From Vermamoeba vermiformis (lineage: Eukaryota > Tubulinea > Echinamoebida), in NCBI GenBank assembly GCA_045837725.1, contig JBEWZL010000102.1, positions 310,001 to 374,000 on the forward strand: a stretch of DNA of 64,000 nt, in the 5' to 3' direction. This document shows, piece after piece, positions 37,172 through 48,900 of the stretch (within the stretch, counting starts at the first letter, position 1; each line of letters begins with the position of its first letter). A program made the position numbers and the translations under genes. The notes below the pieces were generated by a model. The model saw nothing but the letters and a program-made list of their open reading frames with translations, made no database searches and was not told the DNA's origin.

Positions 37172-38831
37172 ATGGAAAGCAAGATAGTGAATTCAGTTCC
37201 AGTTACATCCGTGATTGGCGACGTAGAATTTGTTCATGTAATTACTACAAATCAAACTATATCATCATATGTCGAGATAGCATTAAAGAAATACACGAAC
37301 CTGGTCGGCGGAACTGCTGAAGGTAAATAAAATATTGCAACTATTTTGGGGTGCGTTAGATATTTACAATAATTCGTATAAACATGAATACTGTATTAAT
37401 TAGGCACAATAGGCCCATTTCTGAGTATTCATTAATTTTCTGCTTTTTCAGAACTCGATCCAAGCTCGCTCGTCGTTCAGCTCGAAGATGGCAGATATAT
37501 TGACAATGAATTCGATATCAAGTACACTATTGATGCATTGGCTGGAAAACCCTTCAAATTACACTTGGTCCAAAAGCCTAAACCTGTCAAAACCTTAACG
37601 AGGAAGATCCAGCTTTCAAGTACGTTATTTCTCCAGCATATTAATGGTCAGATAATTAACCTTTATGTAGGTAATTTATCAAAGTATTCACCCGAAGAAG
37701 TTGAAGTGCGCATTCAACTTGCTGCCGCGTACAGATTATTTGCTAAATTTGGATGGTACGCGTAAATTTAATATTCAAATAGCATTAATGCTTATATTAT
37801 TATTTTTGTTATTATAGGACCGATACTGTTTACAATCATTTGACGGCAGCTGTTCCTGGCCACCACGGCAGATTTCTGATCAACCCTTTTGGTTTGCTAT
37901 TCGAAGAAATTACAGCCAGTTCATTGATCACCATTGATTTTGACGGCAATATTCTCGATCAAGGCACTACCAATTATGAAATTAATAAGCCTGGTCTGGT
38001 GCTTCATTCAGCTGTACACGCGGTACGTATTAAATTTTTAGTATTATTAGCTATTATTTGGTAATATTAGTACTCGTCGCTTATTTATGATTACTATATT
38101 AGGCAAGACCAGACATTAAAGTCGTCATGCACAACCATCAAGTCGCAGGTGTGGCTGTATCGGCGTACAAATTCGGATTGTTGCCGCTCACTCAGAACGC
38201 ACTCTTAATCATTGGTACGTCATATATATTCATATATATACTAGTTTATTATTATTTACGCCAGTTGCTATTAGATCAAGTTCGTTACCACGCATTTGAA
38301 GGCATTGTCATTAACGAGGCTGAAAAGAAAAGAATTGTTGAGGACTTGGGACCAACTAAGAAGGTACTATTGTTGTTATATATGTATAATAAGAACCATA
38401 GTATTAATTACATCAATAGATTCTGATTTGTAAGAACCACGGACCAGTCACGTGTGGCAGCAATGTAGCCGAGGCCTTCACTTACATGTACGTATTTTAT
38501 ATCATATTAATAGGCAGTATTATGCATATAGTAGCGAGAACAACTATATTAATTCATATATTCGCTTCAGGTACCAACTGATTAAGGCTTGCGAGATGCA
38601 GGTACGCAACAACTTTTTGTTGCTTTTCTTTTACTTAGTCTAACGATTTAATTGTTATAATAGATTGCAATATTAAGCCAAGGACCACAGGATTCTGTTA
38701 CTCTATCAAAGGAGATCGTTGAAGAGACCACAAGAACTCACATCAGCTTGCAGACCAAAGGAATTGGTACACGAGAGTTTACCGCGTTAGTTAGACAATT
38801 GGATAGCGAAGATCAGTCATATAAACTATAA
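37172..38831 (+). CDS. Class II aldolase/adducin-head domain protein
   Basis: I start at MESKIVNSVPVTSVIG (37172). An N-terminal segment of about 130 residues is of unknown fold. From about 37690 the class II aldolase/adducin N-terminal domain is clear: YRLFAKFGWTDTVYNHLTAA, PGHHGRFLINPFGLLFEEIT, HSAVHAARPDIKVVMHNHQV, LLPLTQNALLI, DQVRYHAFEGIVINEAEKKR, LICKNHGPVTCGSNVAEAF. The pairs in MHNHQ and the histidine in KNHG correspond to the zinc ligands of enzymes of this family, so metal binding is likely. The tail ends LVRQLDSEDQSYKL. About eight short introns. It could be a metabolic lyase/dehydratase or an adducin-like actin-binding protein; retained metal histidines favour an enzyme, but I cannot assign a substrate. 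Confidence 0.8.
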
Positions 38832-39100
38832 GCCAAGGAGAACGGGCCTTACCTTCGGAGATGCGAAATAATTCCGCGCTTCCGCATCAGTTACCGTTAC
38901 AAAAAGTTCTGAGATTAGACCATAGCGTAGCCTCGTGTATAATAAACTCAATAATATATTTTTCAACCGATGATGCCGCTTAGGACTTTGTTTGACTAAA
39001 TAATACGAAAATAAAATTCTCGAGTTGCGTACACGTCATAAGATTTTTCAAAAGAACAAGTAGAATGCTACTGCGGAAGGATTTATTGTTGTGTATGTAA

Positions 39101-41961
39101 ATGTCAGCAAGAACAAAGAAGCCTGCGCTCAAAGTAACGAGTCCCAGGTCTCCACCACGATCCCCGCGATCTCCATCGCTCAATCGGGCCATCCACAATG
39201 GAAAAACGGGAGAAGTGCAGCAATTAATTGAAAATAATGTAGAAGAAATTACACAGACAGATGCTCTGGGCTGGTCGCCTTTACACCATGCCGCATTTGT
39301 TGGTGCTAAAAAAGTAAGATCCGTCTTTGCTTAAATTAGATCATATATATGAAATACCGATAATGTGATTTATTATATGCAATAATTTACAAATTGAACG
39401 ATTAATCTTGCTGGGATACCAAATATAATTTCAAGTTTAATTCTTGGTTACTTCCCGCCTGCCATTAGAAAATTCTTTTATAATTTCATCGCGCACCATA
39501 ATAATAACGATAAGTAAATCAGCTATTATTCAATTAATTTCGCAATAATATTTAATTCTTTCGTTTTTAGAGCGTGGAACTGCTGATCCGCAACGGTGCG
39601 GATGTAAATGCTCAGAACAGAGAAGGAATGACGCCATTGCATTTAGCTATTGCTACTTCGAGGACAAAGGTACGTTAAAGTCAAATACATCGTTATTCTA
39701 CAACCCCAACGAATATTCGTCGACTTTTGTAGACTCACAATAGAATAATTGATAACTTTACTATGGACGTGATTGATTAATTAACGCATTTAACAAATAG
39801 GTCGCTTCTTTATTGGTAAAGAATGGCGCAGATCTCGAAATTAAAGATTGCTACGGCCGAAGTCCCTCAGATATTACCGAGCAAGATCAAATGCAGCATA
39901 TAATACAAGGTACCTAGTACAATATTAGCATATATGAACTTAATTACTAATCAGATTATACCGCATTACAGATAGCAAGAAAAGTCCGTTATTGATCGTA
40001 TCTCCTAGAACAAAATCTGCGCGAAAGGTAAATATGCCACGATAGATTATTGATATAATATACTAATACTGCACGTGCTCGAGATATAGTATAATAATTA
40101 TACGTCGTTAATCGTTACTGAATATACTTTTTGTTCAGCGTTTATCGTTCACTTCGCCGTCAGTCCCAAGGCCACAAATTCGTTCAGTGACTGATTCAGC
40201 TGCAGCAGAGACTTCGAGTGACGAGAAGAGTGATTCGCAGGAAGAAAAGAAAGCGGAGAATTGGAGGCAACGGACTTGGAGGACTGCAAAGCGCGTGGCC
40301 AAGTGGCAGATTTTGCGCTATATTGTACAGATTCTACTTTGTTTATTATTGGTACGTACAATTATAGTTATAGTAATAGGCACCTTTAGTGCATCCCACC
40401 ATATTTGGAAATGGTACTGACATGCAGCTTTGTAGGAATTATTCGTGGATCACCTGAAGCGAGTACTTCAAATTTTTGTATTATTAAGACCCCTCGAAGC
40501 ATTGTATATAATTATCAACCCTATCATCGTACTACTCGAGCCACTGCGACTACTACTGTGGCCAATGGTGCAGCCATTAGTGACACCTGTCATCACGTTG
40601 TTGTCGCCATTCCTATCAGTCCTATTCAACTTCCTGTCTATATTCACGCCACTATTCTCGTTCTTATTCCAAGTAAGTCACTCACAGCATTGAATTTCTT
40701 CGTGAACTCATCGCTAATTGAATTGAAATTTCAGACTTTAATCTTCTTGGCAACGCGTACACGAGCGGTGTTCAGTCCGTTATTCTCAGTCTTGTACAAA
40801 TTATTGTTGGATCCGCTATACAAGCTGCTTACAATGTTCGCGTCAGTGCTGTGGATGATCCTTTCACCCATTTTGAGCATCATCTTCAAGTAAGTGCCGA
40901 CAAACACTATGACTACCAAAATGGTGTACTAACTATATGTATTATTAGACTACTCGAGCCATTCTGGGAAGTATTGAAACAAATTGGATTGAAGATCTTT
41001 GGACTGTTGTACGGTCACATGAAAACCATTATGCAGAAGGCATGGCAAGCCTTGCAGCCGATGATGAACATCAGTGGCTTTTTGTCTCGTGTCTTCAACG
41101 TGCTAATTGCTGGTCTTCGCGTAAGTCCCCTCGTTCATAATTAACTTGTCCTAGCCTAACGACTCAATTCCTTCAGGCGATTTTGCATTGGGTGTTGCCG
41201 GACTCGATCTTGGACAAAATTCAATACATTAGCACTCGTATCTTCGTAAGTACTCGTACAACATATTAATGCAGTATTATTAGACTTACTTTATGATTTT
41301 CTTATAGCAAGTCGATAATGACAATGAAAACAAGTCCAAAGACAAGAACACCGAAGAAGCAGCATTGGTCGTCATATTCATGTTCGTCCTGGTAGTCTAT
41401 GGATCAATCTTCGTGTCTGGATACATCTTCAAGGTCCTCTTCCGTGTCTTCACTGCGGATATCTTTGCTGCTTCAATCTTCTCTGTTTACGGCGAGCGGT
41501 AAGTCACGTGTCACTCGCGATCTCAAAACTTGACTTTTATGCTGAAAAATGATTAGCTAATTGCTTGTTTCGATAGAATGTTCGGTGTTTTGGAGACTAT
41601 TAGAATATTATACAAGAAGGAGCCTGAAGAGATAGATTTTATGAGCTGGGGTTGGTTCTTCAAACCAGATCTGATCCACCACGCACTCGGCATAGCTATC
41701 ACGACGGTGTTCCTCGTCATGATGCTGCTAGTCAAGTTTATTAGATTTATCTTTGTCGCATTGAAATGGACCGGCAAGAAGATGATCGGCGCGTGTCGTA
41801 GATGTCGCAATCGAAATAAGTCGAATATTTCAGCGCCCAATAATAATAACGATAGCAATAATATACCTAACACTAAAATCAGCGGTATAGTTAATATCAA
41901 TACTAATCCAGTCGCAGCGATTAAGACCGGAGTTTCGCCTGTAAAAGCTCGCCTAAGATAA
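39101..41961 (+). CDS. Ankyrin-repeat protein with C-terminal multi-span membrane domain
   Basis: The start is MSARTKKPALKVTSPRSPPR (39101), a basic Ser/Pro-rich N-terminus. Three canonical ankyrin repeats follow across introns: ALGWSPLHHAAFVGAKK, LIRNGADVNAQNREGMTPLH, LVKNGADLEIKDCYGRSPSD. A charged linker (SSDEKSDSQEEKKAENWRQR) leads to an unusual run of hydrophobic segments rich in leucine and proline (PLRLLLWPMVQPLVTPVITL, SPFLSVLFNFLSIFTPLFSF, 40430-40680) and further spans to 41780. The C-terminus is asparagine-rich and ends VSPVKARLR. About eleven introns. The membrane part shows no channel, transporter or DHHC motif I recognise (no DHHC cysteine cluster). I infer a membrane protein with a cytosolic ankyrin docking platform. 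Confidence 0.72.
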
Positions 41962-42812
41962 TTTGGTCGCACGAAAAAAGATTCTGCGACGAATTTATCG
42001 AATTATTTATTGACTTGTAAATATGCTTAATAAAATCATGTTTAATACTCAAAGTAAATAGAGCTCAATTTACTTGTTTAGTATTTGTCGAATAAATATG
42101 AAAAACGGTTTGGCCGTTGGAAGAACACAGAACACATTTTGATATTGGTGAACAATATTGAATCTTTATCTATGCCAAATGGTATCGACTAGTCAAATAG
42201 TATTTGTGGTTTGTTTTACGAGTACAGTAAAACGGATTTGGAAGCGAATCATTTTCTTGTGCACCGTTTAGCGGTAAAGTATTTCTATTTAGGTCATTAT
42301 TGTTTCGGTGCATGTCAAATTAGTATTTAGTGTTGTCATCATTCTCAGCGATGTTCATAATTGAGATCGGCTCATAACCGGTTGTAGGTTTGTTGTTTTA
42401 ACAAATTTATTGGGCGGTATAATACATTATTGGAGAACAGTAACAATAGGGCTTATTAAATAGGGTTATTATCATAAACTATCATTTTCAACTTCAATTT
42501 ACATCCACGCGCCGAAACTATTAACCAACACAGTGCTATAATGTGACATACAGTCCATGATGACCACCAATAATAGCATTATGTCATTAATAAAGTTCTT
42601 CGAGCAGGTGTAACATCAAAGATTCTTTTTTAGGACGAGCGGTCCAGATCTGAAAAATAGAAAGAAGATTACTACTTGTCATTCAAATATGACGTTGATA
42701 TTTTTTGTAAGTATGAGCCAACATTAACCGAATATATTGCAGTTAATAGAATTGGGTGGCTTGGTAATTGTTAATAACGGTACTCGTACGGGACGAGAGA
42801 TAATTACCTTGG
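41962..42812. other. 3'-3' intergenic region
   Basis: This is the gap between convergent genes. It is A/T-rich with several AATAAA-like signals (about 42030 and 42095). No open frame, RNA gene or repeat that I can support. Confidence 0.45.
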
Positions 42813-43685
42813 TTAATTGGTTTGGGCTGCAGTATCGCTGGGCGGGGGAACGGTGTCTTTGTCGGTGGGTCTGAAAGTGAATGAGCTGAACGAATCCTCT
42901 TTCGACAGGTCTAGATTTTCAACAGATGTGATAAGCAGTGGGTCTGGCGGTGAAGAAACTGTCGCGGAATTATAAGAATCGACTACTGCAGATCCTTTGC
43001 CTCGTTGAATATCAGCTGGTGGTGTTTCTGCTGACGCCGCGTTCGCATCATCCAAACTGTCAGTCCGCGACTTGGAACCCTCGGGGCTCGCTCCGTTAGT
43101 ATTATTAATACTGCCAGAACTAGTTTTGTGAACGGCACTGTCCGGTTTGCTCGTATTGTCTTGAGGGCTTGCAACGGTCGTGTCAGATTGCGGTGGATTT
43201 GCTAAATTGTTATTGCTAGAGCTTTGTTGTAAATCTTTATCTTTCTTTTTATCCTTCTTTTTACTTTTCTCTTCTTCTTCTTTAGATTCTTCGCTACTGC
43301 TGCTTTCATCTGGTGCATTCGGGTCTTTGGGTTTCTTGGTTGAGGGTTTTGTATTTTCGTCCCCTACGGGCAATTTGGTTTGGTCTACAAAATATTCTAA
43401 CCATTTGGCACGTTCACCTTCGCTAAATGCTTGCAAATAATAGATTCGTCCTGGGACACAGACGGCAAAACCGAATGCGCCATCGTTTGTCTTGTGCAGT
43501 GAAAATATTTTTGATAATTCAATAAATCCTAGTGGCTTAGGGTCTCCACGTGATCGATAATAATAAAGCTTGTCAGGATCTGCTTCCAAAACGAAAAATC
43601 TGTTTTTCCATCCCTTGACTATGCCTTTATCTCCACGTTTCTTGAGCCAACCTTCTTGTTTATTTGTCTTTTTAGGGTCTGACAT
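42813..43685 (-). CDS. PH-domain protein with disordered tail
   Basis: A single uninterrupted exon encodes 290 residues. Residues about 9-108 are a pleckstrin homology domain: EGWLKKRGDKGIVKGWKNRF, FVLEADPDKLYYYRSRGDPK, IYYLQAFSEGERAKWLEYFV with its conserved tryptophan. PH domains bind phosphoinositides or protein partners at membranes; the KKRGDKG...KGWKNR basic loop fits lipid binding. The rest is low-complexity: an acidic Ser/Glu/Lys block (SSSSEESKEEEEKSKKKDKK), then Ser/Asn/Thr-rich sequence to GPSDTAAQTN-like residues. It is the largest intronless gene here, which is unusual against its intron-rich neighbours. Partner unknown. Confidence 0.83.
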   Translation of the reverse strand: MSDPKKTNKQEGWLKKRGDKGIVKGWKNRFFVLEADPDKLYYYRSRGDPKPLGFIELSKIFSLHKTNDGAFGFAVCVPGRIYYLQAFSEGERAKWLEYFVDQTKLPVGDENTKPSTKKPKDPNAPDESSSSEESKEEEEKSKKKDKKKDKDLQQSSSNNNLANPPQSDTTVASPQDNTSKPDSAVHKTSSGSINNTNGASPEGSKSRTDSLDDANAASAETPPADIQRGKGSAVVDSYNSATVSSPPDPLLITSVENLDLSKEDSFSSFTFRPTDKDTVPPPSDTAAQTN

Positions 43686-44490
43686 TATTGGGCTGGTTAT
43701 TCTTTCAGTTGCTGATTATAATATTCTGCAATAAATAACTCTGCTTGGGGCACCTGAATTCCAGATTCGATTCCAGTTGTGTATTTATCTACGAAACAAG
43801 TCAAAGCAACTTGAATATGAGCAAGTAATAAATATATTCGTAGCTGGAATCAAGTTGCGGAAGGGGAATAAAAAGCCAACAAAAGTGAAGCACGATTTTA
43901 TTGGACATGTCACAAAAAGTGTCAAAACGTCAGCCGCTGTTCCGCGTTGTTTACCGTGCAAAATATCTTTGGCGTATTGCAATATACCAGACGTCATTAC
44001 TTTGATAGGTCTGGAGTGGAATCGAAGTCGCAACTTACAACGGTAACACGATCCACATCCGTGCCCGCTGTATTGACTCACGCGCACAAAGGAGCAATTA
44101 ATTAATTACGTCATTATATATTTGGTAGAAAATCTTTCGTGATACGGTAACAATATCCTGAACAGGCTATGAGCACTTTTGAAAACGGATTTGTTGTTAA
44201 CAACTGCACCAAGTTAGTTCACGCTTCGTGATATGAATTTTAACACGGAAGGCACGTCATACAAATATGTTAACTGATTTATTGTCGGTATTAGAGTTAA
44301 TTTACACGAAGACGTTTCCTTGATCTGCCGATCGATCAGTTCGACAACCTGTCTTTCAATCACAATAAGAGTTAACTACAATTATAGATAAAATATTGGT
44401 TGGCCTTTAGCTTATCGCCATACAATAATTTCGGGCCGGTTTTGTGCATCAGCTAAAAATTTTTCTGCATTTTCACTGCCGATTCAAAAG
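43686..44490. other. Divergent intergenic region
   Basis: About 800 bases lie between the PH-domain gene (minus) and SARNP (plus). Overlapping open frames on both strands at 43777-44087 have no family resemblance. I checked the TTCGATTCC on the minus strand near 44020 for a tRNA T-arm; the stem does not pair. No other feature. Confidence 0.4.
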
Positions 44491-45697
44491 ATGAGCACTA
44501 TTGACGTTAACTCATTAAAAGTAGCCGATTTGAAGAAAGAGCTTCAAACTCGTGGTCTTCCCACGAGCGGTGTCAAAGCAGATTTGCAACAGAGATTGAC
44601 TGAGGCTCTCGAAAAAGAAAAGGCCAGCAGTGCTTCCAACGGCGCTAAGAAGGATGATATTGACGAGTTTGATGACGATATAGTTGTAGAAACAGATGCA
44701 CCGAAGAAAGAGACCACCACAACCACAACTGCAGCTGAATCTGCATCAGCCGATAAATCAAAAATCAACCCTGCTTTACAGCGCCTTGGCGTTCCCGTCA
44801 AAAGCGGTGATGACTCAGAGTCACCTGATGCTAAGCGACGAAAGGTCGAAGGTGCTTCAGGCGCATCTGTTGGTAAGACGAAGTATTTATTTAGCTAAAA
44901 AATCAATGTAAATTTTTGTTATTAAGATTTTACGCGTATTTTATTATATGGAATTATTTTACGTATTTTACAGCATTTTATCGTATTTTTGAATAATATC
45001 TAACGATGTTTATTTTACAGAAACTACTAAAGCTGTAGACGACCCCGACAGAATCAGAAAACGAGCTGAAAAATTCGGCGTTGCTCCAAAGATCGATTTG
45101 GTAAGTATAGGAGTGCTAAATTAGCTGATCGAGCGTCCACTCTCTGATCCACGATCCTTTTATTGCCTTCCAATTCATATTCTAATCCTTTTATATTAAT
45201 AGTTTAACGAACACTCTAAGAAACAACGTGCTCAACGTTTTGGATTGCCAATTAACGAAGGTAAGGCTCGAAAAATTGACTTTGTTACAAGTGCACTTTT
45301 CAGTACTGGATCCAGATTGATATGAAGCTCTATTGTGTCATATTTACTAATCGTATTATAGGCGGCAAGAGCGACGATAAGAAAGCTATTAAAGTTGTAC
45401 CTGAACAAGAGAGTGCGAAGATGAAGCAACGCGCTGAGCGATTTAACATCACTAATCCTCTTGACCCTGAGAAGCTTAAACAGTACGTGATCATTCTATC
45501 TATAATATATATGGACTATAATAGGCTATAAGTGTACATAACATACTAGGCAATATTATTATCACCCTTCTCGATATGCAATAAGTTTTTTGGATCCGCC
45601 TTGCTTGCGGAGTTTGTCAAACTCGTCATATAATCGGATTAAATTACTTATTACTGTTTTATTTAGACGCCAAGAACGATTCCAAGCTAAGAAATAA
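44491..45697 (+). CDS. SARNP: SARNP / Tho1 / MOS11-like SAP-domain mRNA export protein
   Basis: Starts MSTIDVNSLKVADLKKELQT: residues 5-40 are a SAP domain (LKVADLKKELQTRGLPTSGV, KADLQQRLTEALE) for DNA/RNA binding. An acidic linker follows, then the repeated RAxxFG-type motifs of SARNP: RIRKRAEKFGVAPKI, KKQRAQRFGLPINEG, KMKQRAERFNITNPLD. SARNP family proteins couple transcription to mRNA export with the THO/TREX helicase UAP56. I place the last exon at 45667-45697 (QRQERFQAKK, TAA), joined by an intron of about 184 bases (45483-45666), because it restores the family's closing repeat. An antisense open frame (45562-45873) covers this intron and exon. Confidence 0.85.
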
Positions 45698-45873
45698 ACT
45701 GCTGATCTTTGCGGTTCGAAGATCGTGCTGTCCGCCGATCGAAAAGCATTGTAAGAAATAAACATGTTGTCATCAATCCAAACAATTAGCTGCGTTTGAT
45801 GGAGGTGCAATAATAAGTCCTTTCCGCTGGCTTTTTTGTGAGGTTTGGATTCGCAGAATTTTTTGCCGCCCAA
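45562..45873 (-). other. Antisense open frame across the last intron/exon of SARNP
   Basis: A 103-codon open frame lies on the strand opposite SARNP's final intron and exon (SGKDLLLHLHQTQLIVWIDD, NRSWRLNKTVISNLIRLYDE). Its composition looks protein-like, but the only in-frame start near the upstream end is TTG and there is little room for a promoter before the BAH gene at 45921. It could be a nested antisense gene, a leftover, or chance. I keep it as an open question rather than a gene. Confidence 0.2.
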
Positions 45874-45920
45874 AACAGAAAGGTGCTAGTAATCGCTTTT
45901 AACACCAAAATAATTATAAA

Positions 45921-48900
45921 ATGACCACAAGGGCACATATTAATCCTTACGAATTGGACACGGAGGTTGATCTCGGCGTTGACACACAAGCGGATACCGC
46001 TTTACCGGACGAGGTAATGCAATTTTGAATTCGAATTTTATTGTAAAAATACTTGTAAATAATTATTTGAAATCAATATAGTTATTTTACTGTTAATCAC
46101 CGAATCTTTTCTCAAATGAGGGAATATTCTATTTCGTGTAATATTTGATTAACTTCGAATATAATATTATTTTAATATGTGAAGTGCACTGAGCAGCGTA
46201 TTAATATTTTTAAAATTAATAGATCGGACATTCGTTTCAAGACTCAATGACAGAGAAATCAAGCTTGCCGTTTGTTTTACAGTTTCCACAAAGCCAAGAC
46301 GTGCGCAGGAAAAATAATATTACGAAATCATTGGATAATTCAACGTGCCATTGGACTGGTAATTAAACAATCGCGATCTCACGCGCACGAATAATTATGC
46401 TAATTTTAATAATGTTATAGGCGAAGTTATAAATGAACAAGATCAAGAACGGTTTTACGCTGCATTTAGCAAAAATGGAGAAGAATATACATTAGATGAA
46501 AGTGTATTAGCAACATCACCGAACAAAAAGTTACCAACAATCGGTCAGATCCATTGCTTGTGGGAAGACAAAAAGACAGGAAAACGTATAGTAGAATTAA
46601 AAGTATATTATAGGTTCGTATAGTAGAACATTTGAGCCTTAAGGCATTTTTTAATTAATTTTTTAGACCGGAAGAAACAAAAGAAGGAAGAAAACCATTT
46701 CAAGCGCCAAAAGAATTGCTTGATTCAAATTATTTTGCTCAATTTACGCTCGATCAAGTCACCAAGAAATGTTCAGTAGAAAGTTACGAGAAGTTTCGAC
46801 GAAGGAGAGAATTTCCCGATGACGTTTATTATTTCCAAGATTTTTATGATTGCAGAGAACAGCGGACAATTGAAGAAACACCGACAGATAATTTCAGCTT
46901 TAGAAGAAGAATTGTAAATATAGCACTCAATAGCAGATCACCAGTCAAAGCCAAAGAACAACCGTTGAAGACTAGCTCAAAAGCACCAGTCAATATCACT
47001 ACCAAGACTAATAACACAACTAAAACTCCTGTCAATATAGAGAAGGCGCCAAAGAGAAACTCTCAGGAAAGTACGCAAAAGCAGAATAGTAAAGGCTCGG
47101 AGCCCGAGATCGACGAAGATGCCACCATAAAACTTACAATGCCCCCTATTGAAGACGATGATTTTGACTTTGGAGTGATCGAAGAGCTAGCTGGCATCAC
47201 AAACAACAACAGCATTGCCAAGCACTCGACGAACATCCAAGAGGCATCGACATTAATTACCACACAACGAGACGTTGAGAGGAAGAAGTCACCATCGTTA
47301 AGCGACGATGAAACAACGAGCGGTGGGTCAGACAAACGATCTAAAGTCAGCCCTAAGAAGACATCAAAGGCCAGCGAGTCCTCTTCGAGCAACAGTAAGA
47401 CAACTTTAAGCGTGCAGCCTACGCCGACACGTGCCTCGAAATCTGCAAAGAAAGGCAACAGTTCACCTGTAGTGTCATCGTCGCTGATGACGGATGACAG
47501 CGAAGATATGATTATGAAAGAGCTGGAGATTGAAGAAGAAGAGGTCACGCAGGCCAAGTCTCGCAGCCGTATCACACGACAAGCTTCGACTGTGGACCAA
47601 TCTGTAAATAGTAATAGTAAGAGCAAGCCAACTAAAGCTCAAACGCCCAAGAAAAAGCCAGCAAAAGACGAAAGTGACGAAGAGTTTGAAGATCCAGAAG
47701 AGGAGAGGCCGAAGCCAAAGACACGCGGCCGACCAAAGAAACAACCCGCCAAGAAACAAGAGAGCGAAGAGGAGGCTTCTGAACACGAAGAGCCTGTCTC
47801 TGACGAGGAGGAGAGGCCAAAGCCTAAGAAAACAAGGTAAGACTAACGTTGTTGACATCTTTGACGTGTTGACGTTTTGACCTGACTCTATTGCTGTAGA
47901 GCTCAAGCCAAGAAAGCAGAGCCAAAGAAAAAGGCACAACAGAAAGCTGACAGCGTTGAGGCAAGCGACGAAGAAGAAACAGCGATCTTAGAGGCATTGG
48001 AACGCGAGACAGAGCAACTCGATGCAGTTAGAACGAACTCAGCCAAGAAAAAGAAGTTGCGTGCGTACACTGACAACGACGAAGATGAGCAGAGTGACGG
48101 TGATAAGTCAGGCCCGAGCTCTCCTACAAAAATACCACAAACGAGGGCACGAGGAAAGTCCGCAAAGTCTTCTGAGACCCCTCGCAAGAGCACTAAGAGC
48201 GCATTTGAGTTTGAAGGCAGCGAAGAGAAGAGTGATGAGGACGAGTCCCCGAGAAAGAAACGTGCGACTAGACGTTTATCTGTAAATAGCAATGACAGCA
48301 AGGCTCGTGATAAGAAGCGTAAGTCACAACTGAGTAGCATTAAATAGTGAAATTTCACGATTAACGCACATTTTAACAGCTAAAATTGAAGTCGAAGAAG
48401 ACGTCGAGAATGAAGATTCAATCAGCGACAGCGAAGAAAAAAAGAAATGGACCTCGCCACGTAAGAACAAAGGGCCGGCATCGAAGCGTGAAAAAATCAA
48501 AGAGATGTTGCAGAAGTATCCGAAGCTTTCAGAACTCGACAACAACGATCCGTTTGAAGATTACGACAAGGCCAATGATGTCTTTGAGGCAGCTACTGAG
48601 CCCATTGTAGTCGACGTGGAAAAATTCAACGGACGTACGATGAAACAGGCCCTCGATACTGAAGACAACGACTTTGAACTCGACAATTTCTTGAAGGACA
48701 CACCGAGGACGAAGAGACAAAAGCAATTGACACCGTTAGTCTCGAAAAATGATTTTGGTTCTCGACTTAGGCTCTTTGTCAAACAGAATGAAATACTACC
48801 AGAACTGGGATATTGCTGGTACGTCAAAAATTTTATCAAATTTATTTATGTCTTTGAGTACTAATGTGCATGCGTGCAGAAACTAAGGAAGTTATTGATG

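Noticed and set aside
43990-44070. A tRNA on the minus strand, from a TTCGATTCC T-loop-like sequence.
   Set aside because: The flanking bases do not form a T-stem and no acceptor or anticodon arm can be drawn.
46844-48550. Long Ser/Leu-rich open frames on the minus strand across the BAH gene.
   Set aside because: They mirror the Lys/Glu/Ser-rich disordered coding region and have no start or splice context.
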